Numbered from the stretch's first letter, positions 47,088 to 56,572 are shown. The stretch: 64,000 nt of DNA from Burkholderiaceae bacterium (GCA_014879655.1 JACSRS010000117.1:25295-89294), one strand, 5' to 3'. Notes: generated from the letters alone by a model not told the origin. Program-made: numbers and translations.

Positions 47088-47882
47088 ATGGAGCTTCGAC
47101 GACGCGCCCTGGCCGCCCTGCAGGCCAGCGACATCCCCGAAAAAGTCACGCTGGCCGGCGCCGTCTGGTCGGAATTCGCGACGTTTTCGATTTCAACCGG
47201 CGATATGCCCGAGCCGGCCGGACTGCCCGGCCGGCCCTCCCTGCCGCCACTGGTTTCGCCGTCGAGCGTGCCAATGCGCTCGCCGTTCACCACCGACGGC
47301 CGCGCGGCGCTGATCCACGCGATCTGCCACATCGAGTTCAACGCCATCAACCTCGCGCTCGATGCCATCTGGCGCTTTCCCGGCCTGCCCGAAGGCTATT
47401 ACCGCGACTGGGCGCAGGTCGCCGGCGAAGAAGCGCAGCATTTCACACTGCTGCACGAACTCCTGCAGACACTGGGCCACCGCTATGGCGACTTTCCCGC
47501 GCACGACGGCCTGTGGGAAATGTGCGAGAAGACCAAAAATGACATCGTCGCGCGGATGGCGCTGGTGCCGCGCACGCTGGAAGCGCGCGGGCTGGACGCC
47601 ACGCCGCTGATCCAGGCCCGCCTGCGCAAGGTCGGCGCCCCCGACGCGCTGGCCGCCTGCGGGATTCTGGACGTGATCCTGCGCGACGAAATCGGTCATG
47701 TGGCCATCGGCAACCGCTGGTACCGCTGGCTGTGCCAGCAGCGCGGTCTGGACCCGGCCACACACCATGTGCAGGTCGGCGCGAAGCACAGCGCACCGCG
47801 CCTGAAGCCCCCGTTCAACGAGTCGGCGCGACGGGCCGCCGGGTTCAGCGAGGAAGAGATGCGTTGGCTGCTGGAAGGTTGA
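47088..47882 (+). CDS. DUF455 ferritin-like diiron protein
   Basis: 264 residues, all-alpha. Diiron-type ligands are visible: H-I-E-F-N-A-I-N-L in the first helix pair, A-G-E-E-A-Q-H-F in the second, and R-D-E-I-G-H-V-A-I in the last. This set matches the DUF455 (COG2833) ferritin-like family, sometimes compared to the tRNA hydroxylase MiaE. The substrate is unknown. Confidence 0.88.
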   Translation: MELRRRALAALQASDIPEKVTLAGAVWSEFATFSISTGDMPEPAGLPGRPSLPPLVSPSSVPMRSPFTTDGRAALIHAICHIEFNAINLALDAIWRFPGLPEGYYRDWAQVAGEEAQHFTLLHELLQTLGHRYGDFPAHDGLWEMCEKTKNDIVARMALVPRTLEARGLDATPLIQARLRKVGAPDALAACGILDVILRDEIGHVAIGNRWYRWLCQQRGLDPATHHVQVGAKHSAPRLKPPFNESARRAAGFSEEEMRWLLEG

Positions 47883-47887
47883 ATTGG

Positions 47888-47945
47888 CAGTGTCTTGAGG
47901 GTCAATCAAGCGTCAAACGGTGCTCTATTGCTCTTCTTTCAGGAA
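47888..47945 (+). repeat. Dispersed repeat copy between the DUF455 gene and xerD
   Basis: Contains AAGCGTCAAACGGTGCTCTA followed by TTGCTCTTCTTT. It matches CAGCGTCAAATCGTGCGTTG and TTGCTATTGAAG of the NadR-gene copy. It lies between two convergent genes and fills the gap. Confidence 0.55.
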
Positions 47946-47948
47946 TCC

Positions 47949-48902
47949 TCAGCCGCGCGGATGGTGCCGGGCATGCAGCGCCTTCAGGCGTTCGCGCGCG
48001 ACGTGGGTGTAGATCGTTGTCGTCGAGATGTCGGCATGACCGAGCAGCAGTTGCACCGCGCGCAGATCGGCACCATGGTTGAGCAGGTGCGTGGCAAAGG
48101 CATGGCGCAGCGTGTGCGGTGACAGCGGCGCGGTGATCCCGGCCTGGCGGGCATGCCGCCTGACGATCATCCAGAACATCACGCGCGACATGCCGGTTCC
48201 CGCCTTCGGCCCGGAAGTGGTCACGAACAGGTCATCGGTCTGCCGGCCCGCCAGCAGCGCCGGCCGGGACTGCGTCAGGTAGCGGACGAGCTGCTCACGC
48301 GCGACTTCGCCGAACGGCACCAGCCGCTCCTTGCGGCCCTTTCCCAGCACCCGCAGCACCCCTTCGTTCAGGCTGACATTGAAGGTCTTCAGGGTCACCA
48401 GTTCGCTCACCCGCAGGCCGCTGGCGTACATCAGTTCCAGCATGGCGCGGTCGCGCTGACCGAGCGGCTCGCCATCGTCCGGCGCGGCCAGCAGGGCCTC
48501 CACCTGTGCTTCGCTGAGCGTCTTGGGTACCCGCAGCGGCTGGCGCGCCGCCTGCAGCTTGAGCGTCGGGTCGGCGGCGACCAGGCCTTCGCGCAGCGCC
48601 CAGCGGAAATAGCGCTTGAATACCGTGAGCCGGCGATTGGCCGACGTGGCACGGGTGGTGCTGTGGCGATCGGAAAAGTATTGCTGCAGGTGCTGATCGG
48701 CCACAGCGTCCAGGGCGACGCCAGTAACGTTTGCAGCGCCAAGCCAATGAGCAAACAGCGTCAGGTCGCGCCGGTAGGCAGCGAGCGTGTTGGGTGACAG
48801 CCCGTCTTCCAGCCAGAGCGCATCGATGAAGCGGTCGATGCTGGTCGCGCTGGCCGCATGGATGGCATCAGCGGCAACATCGGAGACGGTATCGGCGGGC
48901 AT
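47949..48902 (-). CDS. xerD: Site-specific tyrosine recombinase XerD
   Basis: 317 residues. An N-terminal SAM-like core-binding domain (D-G-L-S-P-N-T-L-A-A-Y-R-R-D-L) precedes the catalytic domain with R in A-S-G-L-R-V-S-E-L, K in G-K-G-R-K-E-R, H-x2-R in H-T-L-R-H-A-F, H in L-L-G-H-A-D-I and the nucleophile Tyr in I-Y-T-H-V. Acts with XerC at dif to resolve chromosome dimers. Normal length and complete, with no neighbouring integration genes, so it is housekeeping rather than mobile. Confidence 0.94.
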   Translation of the reverse strand: MPADTVSDVAADAIHAASATSIDRFIDALWLEDGLSPNTLAAYRRDLTLFAHWLGAANVTGVALDAVADQHLQQYFSDRHSTTRATSANRRLTVFKRYFRWALREGLVAADPTLKLQAARQPLRVPKTLSEAQVEALLAAPDDGEPLGQRDRAMLELMYASGLRVSELVTLKTFNVSLNEGVLRVLGKGRKERLVPFGEVAREQLVRYLTQSRPALLAGRQTDDLFVTTSGPKAGTGMSRVMFWMIVRRHARQAGITAPLSPHTLRHAFATHLLNHGADLRAVQLLLGHADISTTTIYTHVARERLKALHARHHPRG

Positions 48903-48975
48903 GCCGCGACGATAGCAAAAACTTCGGGCCTGCCACGCCAGCGCGCAACAGGCCCGACCGCAGCCGCGCAGACGC

Positions 48976-49941
48976 TTATTCGAGCTGCAGCTTCTGCTGC
49001 TGCACCACTTTCTTGTAGACCTCGTACTCCGCCTTGATCTGCGCGGCAAACTGCTCGGGCGTGTTGGCGATGACCAGCGAGCCGGTGTCCTCGATGCGCT
49101 TGCGCACAGCCGGATCTTCCAGCGCCTTGCGCGTCCCGGCATTGACCTTGTCCACCACATCTTTCGGCAGCCCCTTCGGACCGTAGATGCCGTAGTAGGC
49201 CATGCGGTTGACCGGCTCCAGACCGACCTCCTTGAAAGTTGGTACGTTGGGCAGCTGCGCCAGCCGCTGCGGCGCGGCCACGACGATGGGCACCAGTTTG
49301 CCGGCGTTGATGAACGGCAGCGCCGAAGGCAGGTTGTCAAAGATCACCGGCACCTGGCCGGCGACGGTGTCGTTCAGGGCCGGCCCCGCGCCGCGGTAGG
49401 GAATGTGCGTGATGAAAGTGCCGGAAAGGCTCTTGTACAGCTCCATCTGCAGGTGACCGACACCGCCAGCGCCCGAAGACGCATAGGAGTACTTGCCGGG
49501 GTTCTTCTTCAGGACCTCGACAAACTCCTTGTAGTTCTTCGCCGGAAAGCTCGGGTGCACGGCGATCACGTTGGGCGTGGCCGCGATGTTGATGATCGGC
49601 GAGAAATCGGTGATCGGGTTGTACGGGATCTTCGGGTTGATCGCCGGGTTGGCCGCCGTCGTCGAAACCGTCGCCATGCCCAGCGCATAGCCGTCCGGAT
49701 TGGCCTTGGCCGTTTCATTGGCGCCGATCGATCCGCCGCCGCCGGCCTTGTTTTCAACAATCACGCTCTGTCCCAGCGCCTTGCCCAGCGGTTCGGAAAT
49801 GACCCGGGCCACGATGTCGGTGGTGCCGCCGGGCGCGAACGGCACGACGATCTTCACCGGTTTGGTCGGGTAGCCCTGGGCCAGGGCGGTCGAGGCCGTC
49901 GCAGCGGCCAGGCTCAGCAGAATCCATTGACGTCTTTTCAT
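48976..49941 (-). CDS. Bug family tripartite tricarboxylate transporter substrate-binding protein
   Basis: 321 residues. The signal peptide ends A-L-A-Q near residue 20. The mature protein opens [19 protein letters not shown], the hallmark of Bug proteins. A periplasmic binding protein for a carboxylate-type ligand; no transporter genes (TctA/TctB) are adjacent, as is usual for the many orphan Bug proteins of Burkholderiales. GGAG lies 9 nt before the ATG at 49941. Confidence 0.92.
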   Translation of the reverse strand: MKRRQWILLSLAAATASTALAQGYPTKPVKIVVPFAPGGTTDIVARVISEPLGKALGQSVIVENKAGGGGSIGANETAKANPDGYALGMATVSTTAANPAINPKIPYNPITDFSPIINIAATPNVIAVHPSFPAKNYKEFVEVLKKNPGKYSYASSGAGGVGHLQMELYKSLSGTFITHIPYRGAGPALNDTVAGQVPVIFDNLPSALPFINAGKLVPIVVAAPQRLAQLPNVPTFKEVGLEPVNRMAYYGIYGPKGLPKDVVDKVNAGTRKALEDPAVRKRIEDTGSLVIANTPEQFAAQIKAEYEVYKKVVQQQKLQLE

Positions 49942-50008
49942 CGGGAATGACTCCATGTCGGGTTGAGTGGGGCCGATGCTAGCTGCAAGCGCCGTGCCCG
50001 TCCCTGTG

Positions 50009-50056
50009 GAATACCCATACGTGCAAACCCGCAGGCGCGCCGGCTTGCGGGTATTC
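50009..50056. promoter_or_regulatory. Nested inverted repeats in the divergent Bug/AEC intergenic region
   Basis: GAATACCC (50009-50016) is complementary to GGGTATTC (50049-50056). AACCCGCA (50026-50033) is nearly complementary to TTGCGGGT (50045-50052). The two left arms compete for the same right arm. A regulator site or an alternative-hairpin leader for the AEC gene is possible. Confidence 0.4.
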
Positions 50057-50063
50057 TCACCGG

Positions 50064-50969
50064 GTGAACTACGCGCAGCTGCTCTTTCCCGACTTTTCCC
50101 TGATCCTGTGCGGTTACCTGGTCTGCCGCTACACCGCGCTGAACCGCACCGTATGGCAGCAGGTGGAGGCGCTGGTGTATTTCTTCCTGTTTCCGGTGCT
50201 GCTGTTTCACTCCATCGTGAAAAGCCCGCTGGAGCTGTCCAGCGCATCAAGCCTGATCGGCGCCGGCCTGACGATGGGCCTGTGCGGCATCGCGCTGGCC
50301 TATGCCCTACCCTGGCTGCCCGGCCTGGGTCGCCATATCGATCGCAGGGATCACGCCGCCAGCGCCCAGATTGCCTTTCGCTTCAATTCCTTCATTGCGT
50401 TGGCGCTGGCCGAGCGGCTGGCCGGGCCGCAGGGACAGGTGCAGATCGCGGTGCTGATCGGCGTCTGTGTGCCACTGTTCAACGTGGCCGCCGTCTGGCC
50501 GATGGCCCGTCACGGGCGGCGCGGCTTCGGCCGGGAACTGATCCGCAATCCGCTGATTCTGGCCACCGCCAGCGGGCTGATGGCCAACCTGCTGGGCTTT
50601 CGGCTGCCCGAGTGGGCGCTGCCCACCGTTTCGCGCATCGGCGCGGCATCGATCGCGCTGGGCTTGATGGCCGCTGGCGCCGGTCTGCAACTGGGCTCGC
50701 TGGCGCACGGCCGGGTGCTGACGGTCTCGGTGTTGCTGATCCGGCACCTGGCGCTGCCGCTGGTGGCTTTCGGGCTGTCGCAGCTGTTCGGTCTGTCGGC
50801 TATTCAGGCCACCATGCTGCTGGTGTTTTCGGCCCTGCCCACCTCGTCCAGCAGCTACGTGCTGGCCTCGCGCATGGGCTACAACGGCCCGTATGTGGCC
50901 GGACTGGTGACGCTGTCAACGTTGCTGGGCATGCTCAGCCTGCCGTTTGCGCTGGGCCTGCAGCGCTGA
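50064..50969 (+). CDS. AEC family transporter
   Basis: 301 residues with about ten membrane helices, an auxin efflux carrier-type protein. Conserved membrane segments include F-R-F-N-S-F near residue 110 and A-L-P-T-S-S-S-S-Y near 273. Substrates of bacterial AEC proteins include malate and malonate; none can be assigned here. It starts with GTG; TATTCT ends 6 nt before it and no Shine-Dalgarno is visible, so a leaderless transcript is possible. Divergent from the Bug gene. Confidence 0.9.
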   Translation: MNYAQLLFPDFSLILCGYLVCRYTALNRTVWQQVEALVYFFLFPVLLFHSIVKSPLELSSASSLIGAGLTMGLCGIALAYALPWLPGLGRHIDRRDHAASAQIAFRFNSFIALALAERLAGPQGQVQIAVLIGVCVPLFNVAAVWPMARHGRRGFGRELIRNPLILATASGLMANLLGFRLPEWALPTVSRIGAASIALGLMAAGAGLQLGSLAHGRVLTVSVLLIRHLALPLVAFGLSQLFGLSAIQATMLLVFSALPTSSSSYVLASRMGYNGPYVAGLVTLSTLLGMLSLPFALGLQR

Positions 50970-51010
50970 CCGCCGCAACCTCGACAGCCCTACCCTCCGG
51001 ATCGCTGCGC

Positions 51011-51718
51011 TCACGGGCGGGGCGGCGCACCGCCCGACAGCACCAGATCGATGCGGCGGCGCACCCGCTGCGACGTCTCGCTGTCACCGGCGCGTTCGGC
51101 GCTGCGCGCCTGAACTTCCAGCCAGGCCAGCAGCGACCGGCTCCAGCCTTGCGCCGACGCCGTGTCCACCGCCAGCGCGATCAGCGCAGGACTGCCCCGC
51201 CCCGCCTGAAACCAGACGCCGGCCGCAACCAGCCGGGCCAGCGGATCGCCAATTTCCCTGATAACCGGCGCGCCATCGGCGGCCTGACTGCCCGGCGCGA
51301 GCAGCAGCCGTGCCGGCCCCTGCTGGGCTGGCGGCAGCAGCGCGACTTGCTCGCCACTCGCCTCCCCGGTCAGATACTTTGCATAGGCTTGTTCGGCCGC
51401 CGTGGCGTCCACGCGCAGCGGTTCGAAGGCGCTGCACCCCGAAAAATCGAGGCTGGCAACCTGCGCGGCGCACAGCAGCAGTTCCGCCCGGGCCAGCACC
51501 TGCGGGTCACCGGTGCGGGCGATCTCCAGACGCAAACGCCGGATTTCGGCGCCTTCAACCTTCTGACGGCCTCCCAGATAGGCCGCGACGGCGCGTTCGG
51601 CCGAACCTCGGGCACTCAGCTGCCAGTCGGGCGGCGGCGGCGAAGTGGAACAGGCCGCCAGCCCCACGGCGGTGGAAGCCAGCAGCGCAATGCGCAGAAT
51701 GTTCATCGACATGCTCAT
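51011..51718 (-). CDS. Lipoprotein of unknown function in the MlaED-like operon
   Basis: 235 residues. Lipoprotein signal with lipobox L-A-A-C near residue 23, then a helical, Ala/Leu-rich domain with several Cys (L-L-L-C-A-A-Q and F-S-G-C-S-A), suggestive of a TPR-like fold. It does not resemble PqiC-type auxiliary lipoproteins, which are beta-rich. The ATG at 51716-51718 overlaps the MlaD gene stop (ATGA); other in-frame ATGs lie at 51712 and 51706. An envelope partner of the MCE protein is likely from context. Confidence 0.75.
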   Translation of the reverse strand: MSMSMNILRIALLASTAVGLAACSTSPPPPDWQLSARGSAERAVAAYLGGRQKVEGAEIRRLRLEIARTGDPQVLARAELLLCAAQVASLDFSGCSAFEPLRVDATAAEQAYAKYLTGEASGEQVALLPPAQQGPARLLLAPGSQAADGAPVIREIGDPLARLVAAGVWFQAGRGSPALIALAVDTASAQGWSRSLLAWLEVQARSAERAGDSETSQRVRRRIDLVLSGGAPPRP

Positions 51719-52671
51719 GGCAGCCGGATCTCCGTGTCGCGCGCCAGCGGCCATTTGCGGTTGACCTCGTTGATCAGCTGATCGACCTTGCGCAGGCTGG
51801 CCTCCACGTCGGCGCGCAGCGCGGTCAGGTCGGCCGTTGCTTCGCGAGTGTTGCTCGCGATGCCCTGTGCTTCGCGCAGCACGGCGTCGACTTTGGTCAG
51901 GCTGCCGCGCGCATCGGCAAGCAGTGCGTTGAGCTGGGCCACGGTGGCGCGCACCTCCGGCATCAGGCCCTGGGCGCCGAAGATCTGCGCGTCGGCCTTG
52001 CCGGTCAGCCCGTCGAGCCGCGCCAGCAGGGCGTTGGTGCGGTCCAGCGTCGTAATGATCTTTCGCGCGTCCGTCTCGTTACCCAGCAGCACGCCCAACG
52101 CGCCTTGCGGCCCGCCCAATCTGCCGGTAAGGCCTTTCACGTCTCTCAGGCTGGCATTCAGCGGCGATTCGGCAGCAGTCATGGCCTGCAGGTTGACCAG
52201 CAGGTCGCGCATGGTATTGACCAGTCGCGGAATCTCGGCCGACGCATCGCCGCGCAGCACCCGCCGCTCTGCGCCATCGGGCAGCGGTGCGTCGTCGAGC
52301 ATGCCGCTGTAGGCCCGGATGCGGGTGCCGCCGACCAGACTGCGCTCCAGCGTGAAGACGCTCGACTCGCGCAGCCAGCGAGCATCCTTTCGCGGCACAT
52401 CGACAACGATGCGTGCATTGCCATCACGCGCCAGTTCGATGCGGCTGACGCGTCCGATCGGAAAGCCGGAAAACGTCATGTCCATGCCGACGACCACACC
52501 TTCCGAGTCGTCGGACAGCAGCACCACCCGCTGGGTTCGCTCGAAAACCCCGCGCGCAAACATCAGATAGACCACCGACGCGCCAATCATCAGCGCGACC
52601 AGGCCCATCAGCAACGTGGCCTTGAAAGCCAGCGCCGGGCTGGCCGCAACGGGATCGGGTTCCTTGTCCAT
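51715..52671 (-). CDS. MCE (MlaD) domain protein
   Basis: 318 residues. One N-terminal membrane helix (about 17-38), an MCE domain (about 42-120; F-S-G-F-P-I-G-R-V), and a long helical/coiled-coil C-terminal region. MlaD-type proteins form rings that move lipids between the inner membrane and a periplasmic partner. It follows the MlaE gene by 10 nt and overlaps the lipoprotein gene. The coiled-coil extension is longer than in E. coli MlaD and more like the PqiB/LetB or mycobacterial Mce style. Confidence 0.9.
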   Translation of the reverse strand: MDKEPDPVAASPALAFKATLLMGLVALMIGASVVYLMFARGVFERTQRVVLLSDDSEGVVVGMDMTFSGFPIGRVSRIELARDGNARIVVDVPRKDARWLRESSVFTLERSLVGGTRIRAYSGMLDDAPLPDGAERRVLRGDASAEIPRLVNTMRDLLVNLQAMTAAESPLNASLRDVKGLTGRLGGPQGALGVLLGNETDARKIITTLDRTNALLARLDGLTGKADAQIFGAQGLMPEVRATVAQLNALLADARGSLTKVDAVLREAQGIASNTREATADLTALRADVEASLRKVDQLINEVNRKWPLARDTEIRLP

Positions 52672-52681
52672 CAAGCGCGAA

Positions 52682-53473
52682 TCAGTAGTAGTTGCCCATC
52701 AGCGAAATGACTTCGATGAGCAGGATCAGACCGAACATCGGCGCCAGCGCCCGCAGCGCGGTCGGCATGGCCGCCTTGCCCGGCAGCGGCTCGTAGAGGC
52801 CGGTGACCAGCGGTACCAGCGAGACCGACAGGCCGAAAAACAGCGTTTTCAGCATAAAGATCAGCGTGACCGACGGATTGAACACCCTGCCGACGTTTCG
52901 AGTGAAGGCGTCGAAGGCTGAAAACGTGGTGCCATGCACCACCGCATACGCCACAACGAGCGCGATGACACAGCTGAGCACCGCCAGCGCCACACCGGAA
53001 AAAACGCCCGCTGCCAGCCGCGGCACCACCAGCGCCAGCATCGGATCCTGCCCATCAGCGCGCATCGCTGAAAGCGCGCCCTGGCGGCGCAGACGCGCCA
53101 GCACGGCACCGGCCGGCAAGGTGCTGCGCACTGCAACAAAAAGCGCCGCCGTCAGCGGGAGCAACTCCAGCACCAGCACCCGCACGACCATCTCCAGCGC
53201 GTACTGTGAAAGCCCGTAGCTGTCGGCCGTGACGACCACGATGCGGATCACCACCAGACTGGCCAGCGTCACCAGCGCCGTGAAGCCTGGCAGCAGCGGC
53301 GCCGTGCCCGCATAGATCTCCCGGGCCAACGCCGGCCGGTACGCGCCAGCGTAGCTCGATGGCGACAGCGCCAGCGCCAGCAGTTGTGCAGCCGTTCGCG
53401 CCCGGCGCCCGCGCGCCTGCGCCCAGCGCCGGATGGCGCGGGTCAGGGCTGGCGGCTGCGCGATGACGTTCAT
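52682..53473 (-). CDS. MlaE-type ABC transporter permease
   Basis: 263 residues with about five or six membrane helices. The family's V-P-R-L-A-A-G-V segment, near the site that contacts the ATPase, lies centrally. Normally an MlaF-type ATPase gene lies between the permease and MCE genes, but here only 10 nt separate them. The start at 53473 is 4 nt after the queG stop, so the genes are cotranscribed. Confidence 0.9.
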   Translation of the reverse strand: MNVIAQPPALTRAIRRWAQARGRRARTAAQLLALALSPSSYAGAYRPALAREIYAGTAPLLPGFTALVTLASLVVIRIVVVTADSYGLSQYALEMVVRVLVLELLPLTAALFVAVRSTLPAGAVLARLRRQGALSAMRADGQDPMLALVVPRLAAGVFSGVALAVLSCVIALVVAYAVVHGTTFSAFDAFTRNVGRVFNPSVTLIFMLKTLFFGLSVSLVPLVTGLYEPLPGKAAMPTALRALAPMFGLILLIEVISLMGNYY

Positions 53474-53477
53474 GACC

Positions 53478-54608
53478 TCATGATAGCGACGCGCCCTGCG
53501 TCAGCCCCCAGGCCGCGTGCTCCCGGACCAGCGGCGACGCATGATCGAGGTGCGCGCCCAGCGCCCGTCGGATGGCGGCGACTTCGTCGGTGTCGACAGC
53601 CGCGCGCAGCGCGTTGCCAAGGGCCACGGCAACGTTGCGCAGCCAGCGCTCGTAACCGATCCGGCGGATCGGGCTGCCTTCGGTCAGGCGCAAAAATTCT
53701 TCCTCCTGCCAATCCGCCAGCGTCACCAGCTGCTGGCCGCTCAGGCCGGCGCGTTCGTCGAAGTCGGGCAGCGCGCTGCGCTGCGCGAACTTGTTCCACG
53801 GGCACACCAGCTGGCAGTCGTCGCAGCCGTAGATGTGGTTGCCGATCAGCGGACGCAGGTCGAGCGGGATCGGGCCTTCGTGCTCGATCGTCAGGTACGA
53901 GATGCAGCGGCGGGCGTCCAGCCGGTAAGGTGCCACGATGGCGCCGGTCGGGCAGACGTCGATACAGGCACTGCAGCTGCCGCAATGGGCCGGCGCCGGC
54001 TCGCTCGCCGGCAGTGCCAGATCCACGTAAATCTCGCCCAGAAAGAACATCGACCCGCCTTCGCGGCTGAGGATCAGCGTGTGCTTGCCGCGCCAGCCCT
54101 GGCCACTGCGCGCGGCCAGTTCGGCCTCCAGCACCGGCGCCGAATCGGTGAAGACCCGGTGGCCGAACGGCCCGATCGCCGCGGCCATGCGCGACTGCAG
54201 CGCCTGCAGCCGTGAGCGCAGCACCTTGTGATAGTCTCGTCCCCGGGCGTAGACCGAGATCACGCCCTCCTGCGGCCGGCTTAGCCGCGCCAGCTCGACT
54301 GACGGCCAGTTCGTGGTGTCGGAAGTCGTGTCGGCTGCTGGCTTGCGGGGCAGGTAGTCCATACGCGCCGTGATGACGCTCACGGTGCCCGGAACCAGTT
54401 CGGCCGGCCGCGCACGACGCAGCCCATGCGCGGCCATATAGTGCATGCTGCCGTGAAAACCTTGCGCCAGCCAGGCGCTCAATCCCGGCTCCGCGCTGGT
54501 CAAATCGACACCGCTGACGCCAATTTGGGAAAATCCCAGTTCAAATGCCCATTCGCGCACCTGCGCCAGCAATTTTGGAGCATCGATCTGAGCACTGTTG
54601 AACGTCAC
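53478..54608 (-). CDS. queG: Epoxyqueuosine reductase
   Basis: 376 residues from a GTG start. Two [4Fe-4S] clusters: H-C-G-S-C-S-A-C-I-D-V-C-P near residue 205 and G-C-D-D-C-Q-L-V-C-P-W-N near 255. The catalytic Asp is in the F-T-D-S-A-P segment. It reduces epoxyqueuosine to queuosine in tRNA using a cobalamin cofactor. C-terminal HEAT-like repeats are present (A-L-G-A-H-L and V-R-E-H-A-A-W). The GTG at 54606-54608 lies 6 nt after a -10-like TACAAT, supporting this start and a leaderless mRNA. It overlaps the likely start region of the divergent tsaE. Confidence 0.94.
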   Translation of the reverse strand: MTFNSAQIDAPKLLAQVREWAFELGFSQIGVSGVDLTSAEPGLSAWLAQGFHGSMHYMAAHGLRRARPAELVPGTVSVITARMDYLPRKPAADTTSDTTNWPSVELARLSRPQEGVISVYARGRDYHKVLRSRLQALQSRMAAAIGPFGHRVFTDSAPVLEAELAARSGQGWRGKHTLILSREGGSMFFLGEIYVDLALPASEPAPAHCGSCSACIDVCPTGAIVAPYRLDARRCISYLTIEHEGPIPLDLRPLIGNHIYGCDDCQLVCPWNKFAQRSALPDFDERAGLSGQQLVTLADWQEEEFLRLTEGSPIRRIGYERWLRNVAVALGNALRAAVDTDEVAAIRRALGAHLDHASPLVREHAAWGLTQGASLS

Positions 54609-54614
54609 CCGGCC

Positions 54615-54620
54615 ATTGTA
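54615..54620 (-). promoter_or_regulatory. -10-like hexamer immediately upstream of queG
   Basis: TACAAT on the minus strand, 6 nt before the GTG start of queG. Same arrangement as parE, slyD and the MFS and DUF455 genes. Confidence 0.4.
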
Positions 54621-55124
54621 GAAACCACCCCCGCCGCCACCCGCAGCAGCTGGCAGGCGGCATGGCCGTCCGAGGCCGACACCGCCGCCTTTGCCACCCG
54701 TCTGGCCGCCAGCCCGGCGATCCGCAACGCCTTCATTGCCCTGCACGGCGATCTGGGTGCCGGCAAGACCACGCTGGTGCGCCACCTGCTGCGCGCCCTC
54801 GGCGTGCAGGGCCGCATCAAGAGCCCGACCTACGCCGTGGTCGAGCCGCACGAAGCGCGGACACCGGGTGGTGAAGCGCTGGCCGTCTGGCATTTTGATT
54901 TCTATCGGTTTGACGATCCGCGCGAATGGGAAGAAGCGGGTTTTCGCGACATCTTTGCCAGCCCGGGACTCAAGCTCGCCGAGTGGCCGGAAAAAGCTGC
55001 CGCGGTGCTGCCAGACGCCGATCTGACCCTCACGCTGACGGTCGATGCTGACGAACAACGCCTCGTCAACGTCCGGGCGGGGACGGCCATCGGCAAGCAA
55101 CTGCTGGCCGGGATTGCGCCATGA
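54615..55124 (+). CDS. tsaE: tRNA threonylcarbamoyladenosine biosynthesis ATPase TsaE
   Basis: About 170 residues. The P-loop is G-D-L-G-A-G-K-T-T, followed by P-T-Y-A-V-V-E-P-H and the aromatic Y-R-F segment typical of TsaE. Together with TsaB and TsaD it makes the t6A modification of tRNA. The start is uncertain: no ATG or GTG lies in frame near the expected N-terminus. In-frame candidates are TTG at 54525, CTG at 54588 and ATT at 54615; the coordinate given marks the conserved region. The gene overlaps amiC by ATGA, the usual tsaE-amiC pair. Confidence 0.88.
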   Translation: MVETTPAATRSSWQAAWPSEADTAAFATRLAASPAIRNAFIALHGDLGAGKTTLVRHLLRALGVQGRIKSPTYAVVEPHEARTPGGEALAVWHFDFYRFDDPREWEEAGFRDIFASPGLKLAEWPEKAAAVLPDADLTLTLTVDADEQRLVNVRAGTAIGKQLLAGIAP

Positions 55125-56572
55125 GGCGGTTGCACCTCGACCTCGGTCTGATGCATCGACGGGGGCTGTTGCAGGCCGGCGCGCTGGCGCTGCTGCTCGG
55201 ACCCCATCTGATCGCCCGTGGCGCGACCATCATCGCCGTACGGGTCTGGCCGGCGCCCGACTACTCCCGCGTGACGCTGGAGTCGGACGCGCCCCTCAAG
55301 ACCCACACGTTCTTTGTCGCCTCGCCGCCCCGCCTTGCCGTCGACATCGAGGGGCTCGAGCTGAGTCCGGCCCTGCGGGGGCTGGTGGCGCAGATCCGGC
55401 CTGACGATCCCAACATTGCGGCCGTACGGGTCGGCCAGAACGCGCCGGGCGTGGTGCGACTGGTGTTGGACCTGAAGCAGCCGATCAACCCGCAGGTCTT
55501 CACCCTGCCGCCGGTGGCCGCCTACCAGAACCGGCTGGTGATGGACCTGTACCCGGTGCACGCGGCCGATCCGCTGGAAGCGCTGATTGCTGCAAGGATG
55601 AAAGACGCACCGCCCGCTGCAAAGCAACCACCGGTGGGCGGGTCGCCGACGGCCTCCGAACTGCTCGACGAACTCATCGCCCGCCAGAGCGCGCGCGCCC
55701 TGCCCGAGCCGCCGGTGCTGCCCAGGCCCACACCCAGCACCCGCCGCTACCCGGAGCTGACGCCGCCGGATCCCAATGCGCCGATCAGCGTCGCCGGCCC
55801 GCCCGGTGACGCCCGGCGCGAACCCCGCTCAGTGCTGGCAGCGCCAACCGACCGCCTGATCATCGTTGCGCTGGACCCGGGCCACGGCGGGGAGGACCCT
55901 GGCGCCATCGGCCCCGGGGGCACACGCGAAAAAGACGTGGTGCTGCAGATTGCGCGGCGCCTGCAGTCGCGCATCAACGCCACCACCCTCAAGGGCAACC
56001 CCATGCGGGCGTACATGACGCGCGACGCCGACTTCTTTGTTCCGTTGCACGTGCGGGTGCAAAAGGCGCAGCGTGTGCAGGCCGACCTGTTCGTCAGCCT
56101 GCATGCTGACGCCTTCATGACACCCAAGGCCCGCGGGGCCAGCGTGTTTGCCCTGAGCCAGGGGGCCGCCTCCAGCGCGGCCGCCAAGTGGATGGCCAGC
56201 CAGGAAAACCGGGCAGACCTGATTGGCGGCGTCAACATTCAGGCCAGCGACCCGCACGTCAAGCGCGCGTTGTTCGACATGAGCACCACGGCGCAGATCA
56301 ACGACAGCCTGACGCTGGGCAGTGCCATGCTGCGAGAGATCGGGCAGGTGGGCAAGCTGCACAAGGGGTCGGTCGAACAGGCCGGCTTTGCCGTCCTGAA
56401 AGCGCCCGACATTCCCAGCGTGCTGGTCGAAACCGCCTTCATCAGCAACCCCGAGGAAGAAGAAAAACTTCGCTCCGAAAGCTACCAGGACGCGCTGGCC
56501 GACGCGCTGATGAAGGGCATTGAGCAGTATTTCGCCCGCAATCCGCCATTGGCACGCCAGCGCAGCACCTGA
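55121..56572 (+). CDS. amiC: N-acetylmuramoyl-L-alanine amidase AmiC
   Basis: 483 residues. A twin-arginine-like signal (H-R-R-G-L-L-Q-A-G) at the N-terminus matches Tat export of AmiC. Then come an AMIN domain (about 38-145), a Pro-rich linker, and the Amidase_3 domain (about 245-475) with zinc ligands in D-P-G-H-G-G, T-R-E-K-D and S-L-H-A-D and the catalytic Glu in L-V-E-T-A-F. It cleaves peptide side chains from septal peptidoglycan during daughter-cell separation. Overlaps tsaE by 4 nt. Confidence 0.94.
   Translation: MRRLHLDLGLMHRRGLLQAGALALLLGPHLIARGATIIAVRVWPAPDYSRVTLESDAPLKTHTFFVASPPRLAVDIEGLELSPALRGLVAQIRPDDPNIAAVRVGQNAPGVVRLVLDLKQPINPQVFTLPPVAAYQNRLVMDLYPVHAADPLEALIAARMKDAPPAAKQPPVGGSPTASELLDELIARQSARALPEPPVLPRPTPSTRRYPELTPPDPNAPISVAGPPGDARREPRSVLAAPTDRLIIVALDPGHGGEDPGAIGPGGTREKDVVLQIARRLQSRINATTLKGNPMRAYMTRDADFFVPLHVRVQKAQRVQADLFVSLHADAFMTPKARGASVFALSQGAASSAAAKWMASQENRADLIGGVNIQASDPHVKRALFDMSTTAQINDSLTLGSAMLREIGQVGKLHKGSVEQAGFAVLKAPDIPSVLVETAFISNPEEEEKLRSESYQDALADALMKGIEQYFARNPPLARQRST

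Noticed and set aside
47949..48902. xerD as an integrase of a mobile element
   Set aside because: Standard length and motifs of housekeeping XerD, with no attachment-site repeats or mobile genes nearby.
51011..51718. Annotation as a PqiC/ABC-type auxiliary lipoprotein
   Set aside because: The predicted protein is helical and Ala/Leu-rich, without the beta-rich Y-x-L opening of that family.
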